A stretch of DNA of 64,000 nt from JBNGOQ01 sp050589645 (GCF_050589645.1 NZ_JBNGOQ010000001.1:1178001-1242000), one strand, 5' to 3'; counted from the stretch's first letter, positions 24,753 to 33,985 are shown. The notes: a model not told the origin generated them from the sequence alone. A program made the numbers and translations.

Positions 24753-26105
24753 ATGTCTAAAGACATCCGAATCAAAAAAGGCTTAAACATTAACCTTGTC
24801 GGTGCCGCAGAAAAGACTACCTCCAAAGCCGTTTTAAGTAATGTTTATGCCATAAACCTTCTAGATTTTCATGGGATAACGCCAAAAATGCTGGTAAAAC
24901 AGGGAGCTGAAATCAAAGCTGGCGAAGCACTTTTCTACAATAAAAATAGGGAGGATATGAGGTTCGTCTCACCGGTAAGCGGCGAACTGATCGAAATTGA
25001 ACGGGGTGCCCGCAGAAAGATCCTTACCCTAAAAGTTTTGGCCGATAAATCCCAGGAACAGCATACCCACCAACCCCTCGATGCCGAACGGGCATCCTCC
25101 GAGGAATTGAAGGCCTTGTTATTAAAGGCAGGGTGCTGGCCTTTTATTAAGCAACGGCCCTACGATATTATAGCGGATCCCGACGCCGTACCCAAGGCAA
25201 TATTCATTTCGGCCTATGGCACCGCGCCCTTGGCCGCAGATATGGATTACGTACTTCAAGGCAAGGAAGCCGAGCTTCAAGCGGCACTGACCGCCCTTGG
25301 GAAGTTTACGCCGGGCAAGGTACATGTTTCCGTAGGGAAAGCATCGAATTCACCACTTTCGGGCCTCAACGGTATAACATTGCATAAGGTATCCGGGCCA
25401 CACCCTGCCGGTTTGGTAGGGACGCAGATCAATAAACTGGATCCCATCAACAAGGGCGAGGTGATCTGGACCGTAGCGCCTCAAGATTTAATCATCATTG
25501 GGGAGTTATTGCTTACCGGAAAGTTCAATCCAGAGCGTACCGTGGCCCTAGCCGGTTCCTCGGTAAAGGCACCCAAGTACTACACCACCAAAATCGGTAC
25601 CGAGATTTCTACCTTCCTCTATGGAAGTGGGGTAAATGAGGAGAACATTCGCGTCATAAACGGGGATGTGCTTACCGGTTCCAAAAGCAGCCCGGATGGT
25701 TATTTAGGGTTCTACAACAATACGGTCACTGCCATTCCCGAAGGGGACGATTATGAGTTTTTTGGCTGGAACAAGCCTGTTTTCAACAAAATATCATCCA
25801 CCAGGGCGTTGACCTTCTCTTGGATGCAGCCCAAAAAGAAATACAAGTTAACCACAAATACCAACGGGGAACATCGCGCATTTGTGGTCACCGGACGTTA
25901 TGAAGAAGTCTTTCCCATGGATATCTATCCGCTACAGCTCTTAAAAGCCTGTATGGTAAAGGATTTGGACGAAATGGAACAATTGGGACTCTATGAAGTG
26001 GCGCCGGAAGATTTTTCATTGACGGAATTCATCTGCATTTCCAAACAGCCGCACCAGCAGATTATTAGGGACGGCTTGGATTTATTGTATAAAGAAATAG
26101 GATAA
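24753..26105 (+). CDS. nqrA: Na+-translocating NADH:quinone reductase subunit A
   Basis: Peripheral subunit of the Na+-NQR complex, 450 residues as is usual. Family features: IRIKKGLNINLVGAAEK at the start, KMLVKQGAEIKAGEALFYNK and RFVSPVSGELIEIERGARRKI (barrel-sandwich part, about 40-90), GPHPAGLVGTQI (about 213) and FGWNKP-type FFGWNKPVFNKIS near 332. No membrane helices. First gene of the nqrABCDEF operon, with 2 bp to nqrB. The complex oxidises NADH, reduces menaquinone and pumps Na+ out, giving the sodium motive force in marine bacteria. Confidence 0.97.
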   Translation: MSKDIRIKKGLNINLVGAAEKTTSKAVLSNVYAINLLDFHGITPKMLVKQGAEIKAGEALFYNKNREDMRFVSPVSGELIEIERGARRKILTLKVLADKSQEQHTHQPLDAERASSEELKALLLKAGCWPFIKQRPYDIIADPDAVPKAIFISAYGTAPLAADMDYVLQGKEAELQAALTALGKFTPGKVHVSVGKASNSPLSGLNGITLHKVSGPHPAGLVGTQINKLDPINKGEVIWTVAPQDLIIIGELLLTGKFNPERTVALAGSSVKAPKYYTTKIGTEISTFLYGSGVNEENIRVINGDVLTGSKSSPDGYLGFYNNTVTAIPEGDDYEFFGWNKPVFNKISSTRALTFSWMQPKKKYKLTTNTNGEHRAFVVTGRYEEVFPMDIYPLQLLKACMVKDLDEMEQLGLYEVAPEDFSLTEFICISKQPHQQIIRDGLDLLYKEIG

Positions 26106-26107
26106 CA

Positions 26108-27361
26108 ATGGGTTTAAAGACTAAAATGCACCAATTAAAGGAAAGGTATAAGGGCAAGAAAATGGCCCCGGCTTTTAATGCCATCCATACTTTTCTGTAC
26201 CTCCCCAACGAAACCACCCATTCCGGATCTCACGTACGGGCGGCTGACGATTTAAAGCGCACCATGAATACCGTGATCATGGCCTTGATTCCGTGTCTCT
26301 TGTTCGGGATTTTCAATACAGGCTACCAGCACTATGCCGCGGTGAACGATTTTCCGGCCGATTTTTCGATCATGGAACACTTCCTCACCTGGGACAATTT
26401 TTGGTTGGGTGCCCTTAAAGTAATCCCCTTGGTCATAGTTTCCTATGGGGTAGGCTTGGCCATTGAATTTCTCTTCGCCGTTATTAAGGGGCATGAGGTA
26501 GAGGAAGGGTATTTGGTAACCGGGATGCTTGTTCCGCTTATCGTACCTGTAGATATTCCCTTATGGATGTTGGCCGTTGCAATTGCCTTTGGTGTTGTAA
26601 TCGGAAAGGAAGTGTTTGGCGGAACCGGGATGAACATTCTTAACCCGGCACTGACCATTAGGGCGTTCCTGTTCTTTGCGTATCCTACCTGGATGAGTGG
26701 GGACAAAGTGTGGGTGCACGAAGCGGTAAATCTGGCCGGTACTGCTGATGAGATTTCCGGGGAGACGGTTTTGGGCTATCTGGCCCAGAACAAAGACTTT
26801 GCCTATTCACTCTCGGACATGTTCTACGGATTTATTCCGGGGTCGGTAGGGGAGACCTCGGCCTTTTTGATCTTGTTGGGAGGGCTCTTCCTCATCTTTA
26901 GTAAAATAGCCAGTTGGCGTATTATGGTCAGTGCGGTCATAGGAGCCTTGGTTATGGCCTACATCTTCAATTTTGCGGTAGACCAGGCATGGATTGCCGA
27001 AACCAGCAAGTTTTATGGCTTAATGAGTTTGGAGGGGTGGAAACATCTCATTATAGGCGGTTTGGCCTTTGGTATTGTATATATGGCCACGGACCCCGTG
27101 ACCGGGGCACAGACCAATCGGGGCAAATGGATTTATGGTTTCCTGATCGGATTTATTTCCATCATGATCCGTGCCTTTAATCCGGCCTATCCCGAGGGCG
27201 TATTTCTGGCCATCCTTCTTATGAACGTCTTTGCCCCCACCATCGATCACTATGTAGTAAGGGGAAATATCAAACGAAGAATGAAACGTCTTAAACAGGC
27301 CACCATCCATCCCAAAACAACAGATGGCAAGGCAGAGCAACTTAAAGCGGAAACAGTATAA
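26108..27361 (+). CDS. nqrB: Na+-NQR subunit B
   Basis: Polytopic membrane subunit, 417 residues, about ten helices. The covalent FMN site is T336 in DPVTGAQTNRGKW, the substrate motif for ApbE, whose gene ends this cluster. ATFGVVIGKEVFGGTGMNILNP (read here IAFGVVIGKEVFGGTGMN) matches the family. NqrB also binds riboflavin and forms part of the Na+ path. Gap of 2 bp on each side, consistent with a tight operon. Confidence 0.97.
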   Translation: MGLKTKMHQLKERYKGKKMAPAFNAIHTFLYLPNETTHSGSHVRAADDLKRTMNTVIMALIPCLLFGIFNTGYQHYAAVNDFPADFSIMEHFLTWDNFWLGALKVIPLVIVSYGVGLAIEFLFAVIKGHEVEEGYLVTGMLVPLIVPVDIPLWMLAVAIAFGVVIGKEVFGGTGMNILNPALTIRAFLFFAYPTWMSGDKVWVHEAVNLAGTADEISGETVLGYLAQNKDFAYSLSDMFYGFIPGSVGETSAFLILLGGLFLIFSKIASWRIMVSAVIGALVMAYIFNFAVDQAWIAETSKFYGLMSLEGWKHLIIGGLAFGIVYMATDPVTGAQTNRGKWIYGFLIGFISIMIRAFNPAYPEGVFLAILLMNVFAPTIDHYVVRGNIKRRMKRLKQATIHPKTTDGKAEQLKAETV

Positions 27362-27363
27362 TT

Positions 27364-28116
27364 ATGGCAATCAATACAGATAAGAACAGTTACACCGTGG
27401 CTTTTGCAGCCCTGATGGTAGTGGTTGTGGGATCTATTCTGGCCTATTTGGCCGCCAGTCTCAAGGACAAGATCAGTGAAAATGAACGTTTTGAAAAACA
27501 GCAGAACATCCTTTATGCCATGGGAGTCCATGAGAATGAGGATGAGGGAAGCGTGAATTTCATTCCTACCGATCGGGTGGAAGGCGAATTTTCAAAATAC
27601 ATTACGGAACAACTCGTAATCGAAGGGGACAAGATTACCCAGGATGATGAGGCTTATTTGATCGATCTTCAAAAACAAGAAACTCTTTCCAAAACGGGAG
27701 CTCCTCGAAAATTACCCGTTTTTATCGGGGATAAGGATGGAAAAAAATATTACATCCTGCCCATGCGAGGCAAGGGCCTCTGGGATGCCATTTGGGGCTT
27801 TGTGGCCCTGGACGAAAGTATGACGGTGCAAGGGGTATACTTTGACCATAAAGGGGAGACCCCGGGTTTGGGCGCCAATATAAAGCAGCGCTATTTTATG
27901 GATGATTTTATTGGGGAATCCATACTCAAGGGGAGTCAATATGCCGGCATCAAGGTGGCAAAAGGAAATAACGACCCAGTGAACAATATCAAGGACGACA
28001 ATGAAGTGGATGCCCTTGCGGGTGCCACCATAACCGGTGATGGTCTTTCGGCCATGATCAGAAAAAGTTTACAACTCTACAGGCCTTATTTGGAAACTAT
28101 AAAAACAAAAAGCTAG
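27364..28116 (+). CDS. nqrC: Na+-NQR subunit C
   Basis: Protein of 250 residues with one N-terminal membrane helix (about 9-31) and a periplasmic flavin-binding domain. The covalent FMN site is T222 in LAGATITGDGLS, matching the SGAT-type ApbE target. GLWDAIWGFVALDE and GETPGLGANI are the other conserved blocks. Works with NqrB in the electron path to the quinone. 2 bp after nqrB, 4 bp before nqrD. Confidence 0.97.
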   Translation: MAINTDKNSYTVAFAALMVVVVGSILAYLAASLKDKISENERFEKQQNILYAMGVHENEDEGSVNFIPTDRVEGEFSKYITEQLVIEGDKITQDDEAYLIDLQKQETLSKTGAPRKLPVFIGDKDGKKYYILPMRGKGLWDAIWGFVALDESMTVQGVYFDHKGETPGLGANIKQRYFMDDFIGESILKGSQYAGIKVAKGNNDPVNNIKDDNEVDALAGATITGDGLSAMIRKSLQLYRPYLETIKTKS

Positions 28117-28120
28117 GACC

Positions 28121-28768
28121 ATGGCATTACTCTCAAAAAAAGATGCGAATCTCATATTAGATCCCTTGGCCGATAACAATCCCATTACCATTCAGGTACT
28201 GGGCATCTGTTCCGCCTTGGCGATTACCGCAGAATTGAAAGCCTCTATTGTAATGGCCATATCCGTGGTCTTTGTACTAGGGGTGGGAAATGTGGTCATT
28301 TCCCTAATGCGGAATATTATTCCGTCCAAAATCCGGATTATTGTACAGCTCGTGGTCGTGGCCACTTTGGTAATCATCGTTGATCAGGTTTTAAAGGCCT
28401 TCGCCTATGAGCTGAGCAAGACCTTGGCGGTTTTCGTTGGACTGATTATTACCAACTGTATTATTATGGGGCGCTTTGAGGCTTTTGCACTGGGCAACGG
28501 GCCCTGGAAGTCCTTTCTGGACGGTATTGGGAACGCGCTGGGTTACGGGGTTATCCTGATTATTGTAGGGTTTTTTAGAGAGCTCTTTGGTTCGGGGACC
28601 CTCATGGGTTTCAAGGTCCTTGGAGATCCCGTTGAAAAAACAGGGCTCTATGCCACAGGTTACGAGAACAACGGTTTTATGATCATACCTCCAGCGGCCC
28701 TGATCGTAGTGGGGATTATTATCTGGGTACAACGCTCTAAGAACAGGGCCTTGATCGAAGAGAACTAA
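28121..28768 (+). CDS. nqrD: Na+-NQR subunit D
   Basis: Membrane subunit of 215 residues with six helices, homologous to RnfE. Conserved segments: DPLADNNPITIQVLGICSALA at 18-38, TNCIIMGRFEAFA at about 116-128 (the Cys here belongs to the intramembrane 2Fe-2S site shared with NqrE), and GYGVILIIVGFFRELFGSGT. Sits 4 bp after nqrC. Confidence 0.97.
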   Translation: MALLSKKDANLILDPLADNNPITIQVLGICSALAITAELKASIVMAISVVFVLGVGNVVISLMRNIIPSKIRIIVQLVVVATLVIIVDQVLKAFAYELSKTLAVFVGLIITNCIIMGRFEAFALGNGPWKSFLDGIGNALGYGVILIIVGFFRELFGSGTLMGFKVLGDPVEKTGLYATGYENNGFMIIPPAALIVVGIIIWVQRSKNRALIEEN

Positions 28769-28792
28769 AATTGCGACTTTAAAAGAACTATT

Positions 28793-29539
28793 ATGTTAGA
28801 GCATACCGAACTATTTTTTAAATCCATATTCATCGATAACATGGTATTTTCCGTGTTTTTGGGAATGTGTTCGTATTTGGCGGTTTCCAAAAAGGTGGCC
28901 ACAGCGGTCGGACTGGGAGCGGCAGTTATCTTTGTATTGGCCGTGACCGTGCCTTTGAACTGGTTGTTGGATCAGTATCTGTTGCGCGATGGCGCGCTGG
29001 CTTGGCTGGGTCCGGAATACGCCGATTACAACCTTAGCTTTTTGTCCTTTATCCTCTTTATCGCCACCATTGCCACCATGGTGCAGTTGGTAGAGATCGT
29101 GGTGGAAAAGTTTTCTCCTGCCCTATATAATTCCCTGGGCATCTTCTTGCCACTGATTGCGGTGAACTGTGCCATTTTGGGAGGTTCGTTGTTTATGCAG
29201 GCCAGGGATATCCAGACCTTGGGATTGGCGTTCAACTACGGGGTAAGCTCTGGAATTGGTTGGTTCTTGGCCATTTTGGCCATTGCGGCCATCCGCGAGA
29301 AAATACGGTATTCCAATGTGCCCGCCCCTTTAAGAGGCCTGGGCATCACCTTTATCATCACCGGCCTAATGGGTATTGGTTTCCAAAGTTTTGGAGGTAT
29401 GCTCACTGGAGGGGATGAAGCACCTGAGCCCGTGGAGAACACTACCGTTCAGAAAGTATTGGAAGAAGAAGAAAAAAAGAAGACAGAGAAGGAAATTGAT
29501 GAAAAAGCAGTTTCCTATAACCACACTATAAAAGAGTAA
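28793..29539 (+). CDS. nqrE: Na+-NQR subunit E with charged C-terminal extension
   Basis: Membrane subunit homologous to RnfA, six helices: IFIDNMVFSVFLGMCSYLAV at about 12-31, FLPLIAVNCAILGGSLFM at about 118-135 (Cys for the shared 2Fe-2S cluster), GLGITFIITGLMGIGFQSF. The family is usually about 200 residues; here the protein is 248, with a tail of about 45 residues after the last helix that is rich in Glu and Lys (VLEEEEKKKTEKEIDEKA). The tail would face the cytoplasm. Start is 24 bp after nqrD, the largest gap among the nqr genes. Confidence 0.96.
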   Translation: MLEHTELFFKSIFIDNMVFSVFLGMCSYLAVSKKVATAVGLGAAVIFVLAVTVPLNWLLDQYLLRDGALAWLGPEYADYNLSFLSFILFIATIATMVQLVEIVVEKFSPALYNSLGIFLPLIAVNCAILGGSLFMQARDIQTLGLAFNYGVSSGIGWFLAILAIAAIREKIRYSNVPAPLRGLGITFIITGLMGIGFQSFGGMLTGGDEAPEPVENTTVQKVLEEEEKKKTEKEIDEKAVSYNHTIKE

Positions 29540-29541
29540 CT

Positions 29542-30849
29542 ATGTTTTTAGCCGCAAGTACGGGAGGAACCATTCTTATTACGGTAGTCGCCTTTATGTT
29601 ATTGTTATTGGCCCTGGTAGCACTGCTGCTTTTTACCAAGGAAAAATTATCGCCTTCGGGCCCTGTGACCATTACCATAAACGGGGAAAAAGAGGTAGAG
29701 GTAGCTTCTGGAAGCTCTTTGTTGTCCACACTGGGCAATCAGAAAATTTTTCTTCCTTCCGCATGTGGGGGAGGGGGTACCTGTATTCAATGCGAGTGCC
29801 ACGTGCTCTCCGGAGGAGGAGAGGCCCTGCCAACGGAAACCCCCCATTTTTCCAAAAAGGAATTGAACCATGGGGCACGACTGGCCTGCCAGGTAAAGGT
29901 GAAGCAGGATATGGAGATTACCATTCCTGAGGAAGTTTTCGGTATCAAGAAATGGGAAGGCACAGTAGTTCGAAATTATAACGTTGCTTCCTTTATCAAG
30001 GAGTTTGTAGTGGAGATTCCAGAGGATATGAACTACAAAGCGGGCGGTTACATCCAAATTGAGATACCTCCCTGTGAGATAAAATACCAGGACATCGATA
30101 TTACTGCCCATCCAGAGGAGCATGAGACACCCGATAAGTTCCAAACCGAGTGGGACAAGTTTGGGTTGTGGCCTTTGGTAATGAAAAACACAGAGACCGT
30201 AGAAAGGGCCTACTCTATGGCCTCCTTTCCCGCGGAGGGCAGGGAGATTATGTTAAATGTGAGGATTGCCACTCCGCCCTGGGATCGTTCTATAAACGGT
30301 TGGATGGATGTAAATCCAGGTGTGGCCTCTTCCTATATTTTTGCACAAAAGCCTGGGGACAAGGTCATCATTTCAGGTCCCTACGGAGAGTTCTTTATCA
30401 ACGAATCGGAGGCAGAAATGCTCTATGTGGGCGGTGGTGCCGGAATGGCGCCTATGCGTTCGCATCTGTACCATCTGTTCAAGACCTTAAGAACAGGTCG
30501 TAAGGTGAGCTATTGGTATGGCGGTCGCTCCAAACGGGAACTTTTCTATTTGGAACATTTTTATGCGTTGGAAAGGGAATTCTCCAATTTTAAGTTCTAT
30601 CTGGCCCTATCAGAGCCCTTGGAAGAGGACAACTGGAAGGTAAAGGAGAACCTGGACGCGCCTGGCGATGGTTTTGTAGGCTTCATCCACAATTGTGTTA
30701 TAGATAACTACCTCAACGATCACGATTCGCCCGAGGATATCGAATTGTATTTTTGCGGTCCTCCCTTGATGAACAAGGCCGTTCAGAAAATGGGAGAGGA
30801 TTTCGGAATCCCGGATGAGAACATCAGATTTGATGATTTTGGTGGGTAG
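29542..30849 (+). CDS. nqrF: Na+-NQR subunit F (NADH dehydrogenase subunit)
   Basis: Protein of 435 residues: one N-terminal membrane helix (about 9-30), a 2Fe-2S ferredoxin domain with CGGGGTCIQCECHV (about 74-87) and the fourth Cys in LACQVKV, then an FAD/NADH reductase domain with RAYSMASFPAE (FAD, RxYSMA) and LYVGGGAGMAPMRSH (NADH) and the terminal FDDFGG. It is the entry point for electrons from NADH. 2 bp after nqrE; followed by a hairpin terminator and then two linked genes. Confidence 0.97.
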   Translation: MFLAASTGGTILITVVAFMLLLLALVALLLFTKEKLSPSGPVTITINGEKEVEVASGSSLLSTLGNQKIFLPSACGGGGTCIQCECHVLSGGGEALPTETPHFSKKELNHGARLACQVKVKQDMEITIPEEVFGIKKWEGTVVRNYNVASFIKEFVVEIPEDMNYKAGGYIQIEIPPCEIKYQDIDITAHPEEHETPDKFQTEWDKFGLWPLVMKNTETVERAYSMASFPAEGREIMLNVRIATPPWDRSINGWMDVNPGVASSYIFAQKPGDKVIISGPYGEFFINESEAEMLYVGGGAGMAPMRSHLYHLFKTLRTGRKVSYWYGGRSKRELFYLEHFYALEREFSNFKFYLALSEPLEEDNWKVKENLDAPGDGFVGFIHNCVIDNYLNDHDSPEDIELYFCGPPLMNKAVQKMGEDFGIPDENIRFDDFGG

Positions 30850-30876
30850 ACCGCTAAAATCCATGTAAAACATAAG

Positions 30877-30924
30877 AACTGTCTATTAAGTTTGCATCGG
30901 CTAGACTTTTAGACAGTTTTTTAA
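30877..30924 (+). terminator. Hairpin after nqrF, possible partial terminator
   Basis: AACTGTCT (30877-30884) pairs with AGACAGTT (30911-30918), followed by T-rich TTTTAATT. The 26-nt loop is long. It ends 9 bp before the next gene of the same cluster, so it may lower rather than stop transcription into the 118-residue protein and apbE. Confidence 0.55.
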
Positions 30925-30933
30925 TTAGGGATA

Positions 30934-31290
30934 ATGAAAGCGTTAACGGAACAGGAACTCCACAATTTGGCCATGAACATTGTGGGCAGGCAATTGGAAG
31001 CGGAAGGTTATGAGTTCATGGGAGTGAATAGCACGCTCAAAAAAAATCCTCAGTTTGTATGTCTCAAGGAAAAGCTCCTGCATTTCATTGTGGTCCGTAA
31101 TGTAAGCTATCCACAGGATCCCAAGCGGTATGATGCCGAACTCATGCAAAAGATCAAGGATCGCGCTCAAAAATTCGAGGCAAAAACCTATTATGCCGGT
31201 GTAGGTTTGGCGAATGCCGCCGATACCAAACTCCCGGTGTACTTAAATGAAGAGTATATTGTGGACTACGACGGACTTATTGAAATATAG
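30934..31290 (+). CDS. Conserved hypothetical protein between nqrF and apbE
   Basis: Soluble protein of 118 residues without signal peptide or cysteines in a metal pattern (one Cys, in FVCLKEKL). It has an alpha-beta pattern: MNIVGRQLEAEGYEFMGVNS, QFVCLKEKLLHFIVVRNVSY, a long helix and TYYAGVGLANAAD. It starts 84 bp after nqrF and ends 3 bp before apbE, so it is placed with the Na+-NQR and its flavin-inserting enzyme. I recall that similar proteins in Bacteroidota are often auto-labelled as an NQR subunit; it shares no visible domain with any Nqr subunit. A role in NQR assembly or in flavinylation is an inference. Confidence 0.75.
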   Translation: MKALTEQELHNLAMNIVGRQLEAEGYEFMGVNSTLKKNPQFVCLKEKLLHFIVVRNVSYPQDPKRYDAELMQKIKDRAQKFEAKTYYAGVGLANAADTKLPVYLNEEYIVDYDGLIEI

Positions 31291-31293
31291 CAA

Positions 31294-32301
31294 ATGAGGA
31301 AGATCATACTTTTATCCCTTGCGCTAGCTATGGTACAGTGCAAGGAAGAAACGCCAAAACCCGTACGGAACGACTACAATGGAGCTGCTTTGGGAACGTC
31401 CTATCATATCATATTCTTTAGTTCGGCCGAGCAGCATATGCAAAAGGAAATAGATTCGGTCTTTACCGTAATTAACCAATCGCTTTCCACCTATATGCCC
31501 GATTCCGATATTTCTAGGATTAACAAAGGGGATTCTACCGTGGTCGTGGATGGTATGTTCCGTGATGTCTTTGAACTTTCCCAGACCGTGCACGGGGCCA
31601 CCAATGGCTATTTTGACCCAACTGTGGGCACTTTGGTAAACGCTTGGGGCTTTGGCCCGGGAGAACAGCTATCGCTCGATAGCACCAAGGTAGATAGTCT
31701 GTTGGAGTACGTTGGCTTCCATAAGGTACGCTTAACCGATGAAAACACGGTCAGCAAAGTAAATCCAAATACCTATTTCGATTTTAACGCCATTGCCAAA
31801 GGATATGCCATAGACCGTTTGGCGCTGCTACTGGATCAAAAAGGCATTACCGATTATCTGATAGAAGTGGGCGGGGAAATTGTATCCCAAGGGACCAATG
31901 TTTTCAAGGAAAAGGAATGGGTCGTAGGGGTAGAGGACCCACTGGCAACAAGAGACAGGACCTCAAAGCTGCTACTGAGGTTAAAGGATCGGGCCTTGGC
32001 CTCCTCGGGCAATTATCGGAAGTTCAGGATAGACAGTGTAAGTGGGAAGAAATATGTACATACCATAGACCCTAAAACGGGTTATACCAAAAATTCCAAT
32101 GTACTGGGCACCACCGTAATCGCCAATAGCTGTGCGGAAGCCGATGCCTATGCCACTGCCTTTATGGCCATGGACCTGGAGGATTCCATCAAATTATTGG
32201 TGCAGCAGGAGGCCTTGGACGCCTACATTATTTACTTAGATCAAAAAGGGGAGTTACAGGAATTTATGACCACCGGGTTCAAGGAATTGGTACTACCTTG
32301 A
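31294..32301 (+). CDS. apbE: FAD:protein FMN transferase ApbE
   Basis: Protein of 335 residues with a lipoprotein signal (LALAMVQC, Cys17), so it faces the periplasm. ApbE family blocks: MPDSDISRINKGD, FDPTVGTLVNAWGFGPG, DFNAIAKGYAIDRLA, LIEVGGEI, HTIDPKTGY and AYATAFMAMDLE (Mg and FAD sites). It transfers FMN from FAD to the Thr of the SGAT-type motifs in NqrB and NqrC; both targets are encoded upstream. Last gene of the cluster, ending directly against a convergent gene. Confidence 0.95.
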   Translation: MRKIILLSLALAMVQCKEETPKPVRNDYNGAALGTSYHIIFFSSAEQHMQKEIDSVFTVINQSLSTYMPDSDISRINKGDSTVVVDGMFRDVFELSQTVHGATNGYFDPTVGTLVNAWGFGPGEQLSLDSTKVDSLLEYVGFHKVRLTDENTVSKVNPNTYFDFNAIAKGYAIDRLALLLDQKGITDYLIEVGGEIVSQGTNVFKEKEWVVGVEDPLATRDRTSKLLLRLKDRALASSGNYRKFRIDSVSGKKYVHTIDPKTGYTKNSNVLGTTVIANSCAEADAYATAFMAMDLEDSIKLLVQQEALDAYIIYLDQKGELQEFMTTGFKELVLP

Positions 32302-33066
32302 TTATTTCCGGACCACAGGAATGATCTCACCTTTGGCAAGGCGGTATTTTTCGATTTCGGCATCGGAGAGCGCCGCCGTGTAATCTGCTTCTACTACCTT
32401 AAACCCGATACTTCTAAGTTTGTCAAAATAGTCCCTTCCGTAGATGCGCACATGATCATATTGCCCAAAAATTTTGGCGCGTTCTTTTCGGTCCGTCACC
32501 GAATCGTCCTGGAAGGTGGTCTTCCGTTTTAAATCCTGGGGAATTTGAAATATGCCCCAACCACCAGGTTTAAGTATGCGGAATAGTTCATGCATCGCTT
32601 TGGTATCGTCCGGAATATGTTCCAACACATGGTTGCACAATATGATATCAAAGGTGTGGTCCTGAAAGGGAAGGTTGCAGATATCGGCCTTTACATCCGC
32701 CAAGGGCGAATTTAAATCGGTCGTGGTGTAATCCAAGTGCTGCAATTTCCGAAAGCGTTTATAGAAAGCCTGTTCGGGAGCAAAATGAAGGACTTTGGCC
32801 GGAGCAGTAAAAAAATCGGTTTTGTTTTTTAGGTAGAGCCAAAGCAAGCGATGTCTTTCCAACGAAAGGGTAGAGGGAGACAGCACATTTTTCCTGGGAT
32901 TTTCATAGCCGTAGGGGAGAAAACTTTTAAACTGTTTCTGGTCTATAGGATCGGTATACGTGCTGCCCCGCAAGGAAAGCGCCAGTATTGGCCTAGCTAA
33001 ATAGCTGAGTTTTATAAGTAAGGGCCTGGGAAGGGTATTTAGGATATACTTAAAAAGCTTTTTCAT
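32302..33066 (-). CDS. Class I SAM-dependent methyltransferase
   Basis: Protein of 254 residues. The SAM fold begins VLHFAPEQAFYKRFRKL (about 92; the usual glycine loop is replaced by FAPE), then LPFQDHTFDIILCNHVLEHIPDD (motif II region, about 132-154) and LKPGGWGIFQIP. The N-terminal 40 residues are basic and hydrophobic (KKLFKYILNTLPRPLLIKL) and may lie on the membrane. Target unknown; many similar proteins act on lipids or glycans. Stop abuts apbE; starts 12 bp after map on the same strand. Confidence 0.85.
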   Translation of the reverse strand: MKKLFKYILNTLPRPLLIKLSYLARPILALSLRGSTYTDPIDQKQFKSFLPYGYENPRKNVLSPSTLSLERHRLLWLYLKNKTDFFTAPAKVLHFAPEQAFYKRFRKLQHLDYTTTDLNSPLADVKADICNLPFQDHTFDIILCNHVLEHIPDDTKAMHELFRILKPGGWGIFQIPQDLKRKTTFQDDSVTDRKERAKIFGQYDHVRIYGRDYFDKLRSIGFKVVEADYTAALSDAEIEKYRLAKGEIIPVVRK

Positions 33067-33078
33067 TTAAATACAGGC

Positions 33079-33897
33079 CTACGCTACCGGTTTCTTTTGT
33101 CTAAACTCATCTTCTTCGGTACTCTTGATACCCAGAGCATCATAAATGTATTGAAAAGTGGATAAGAGCTCTGGTTGGCCGTTCACCAGGGCCACATCAT
33201 GCTCAAAATGGGCACTTGGCTTATTGTCGGCGGTGAGGATGGTCCACCCGTCCCTCAATTGTTTTATACGATGGGTTCCCATATTGATCATAGGCTCTAT
33301 GGCGACCACCATTCCCTCCATGAATTTTTTGCCCTTACCTCTTTTTCCGTAGTTGGGCATTTCCGGACTCTCATGGAGCTTTTTTCCCAAACCGTGCCCC
33401 ACCAATTCCCGGACGACTCCATAACCGTGATTTTCACAGTGTTTTTGGATAGCGTAGCCAACATCGCCTACACGGTTGCCATGCCTAAATTCCCGGATAC
33501 CGAGATAGAGCGATTCCTTAGTGACACGCAATAGCTTTTTAACCTCTTCATCCACTTCGCCCACCTCAAAAGTGTAGGCGTGATCTCCGTAGAATCCGTT
33601 TTTCAAGGCACCACAGTCTACAGAAATAATATCCCCTTCCCTTAACGGTTCGCCATTGGGAATGCCGTGGACCACTTGGGCATTGGGACTCATATTAAGG
33701 GTATTGGGAAAATCATACATGCCCAAAAAACCTGGTTCTGCCCCATGGTCGCGGATAAATTCTTCAGCCAATTTATCCAAATACAGCGCATTGACCCCCG
33801 GTTTGATTTCAGCGGCCAACATGCCCAAGGTTTTGGACACCACTAATGCACTTTCGCGCATCAATTCTATTTCTTCCGAAGTTTTGAGCTTTATCAT
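33079..33897 (-). CDS. map: Methionine aminopeptidase, type I
   Basis: Pita-bread metallopeptidase of 272 residues that removes the initiator Met. Motifs: VVHGIPNGEPL (His), ISVDCGALKNGFYGDHAYTF (two Asp ligands), VRELVGHGLGKKLHESP (His), VVAIEPMINMG (Glu) and the final Glu in HFEHDVALV. The ATG at 33897 (MIKLKTSEEIELM) is the start; a TTG three codons upstream is less likely. A TACTTTTG box lies 6 bp upstream, so the mRNA may have almost no leader. 12 bp before the methyltransferase gene. Confidence 0.97.
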   Translation of the reverse strand: MIKLKTSEEIELMRESALVVSKTLGMLAAEIKPGVNALYLDKLAEEFIRDHGAEPGFLGMYDFPNTLNMSPNAQVVHGIPNGEPLREGDIISVDCGALKNGFYGDHAYTFEVGEVDEEVKKLLRVTKESLYLGIREFRHGNRVGDVGYAIQKHCENHGYGVVRELVGHGLGKKLHESPEMPNYGKRGKGKKFMEGMVVAIEPMINMGTHRIKQLRDGWTILTADNKPSAHFEHDVALVNGQPELLSTFQYIYDALGIKSTEEDEFRQKKPVA

Positions 33898-33903
33898 AGG
33901 ATG

Positions 33904-33911
33904 CAAAAGTA
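33904..33911 (-). promoter_or_regulatory. -7 promoter box for map
   Basis: TACTTTTG on the minus strand, exact TAnnTTTG, only 6 bp before the map ATG; a start of transcription about 5-7 bp later would give a nearly leaderless mRNA. Confidence 0.45.
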
Positions 33912-33985
33912 AAACAATACTTTAAAATATGGAAAACCACAACTAAAAGACGTTCATAAGAAGGGGGGCGCGAATGACCTTTTGC

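Noticed and set aside
33898..33906. TTG start of map three codons upstream
   Set aside because: The ATG at 33897 matches the family N terminus and the TTG lies within the promoter box.
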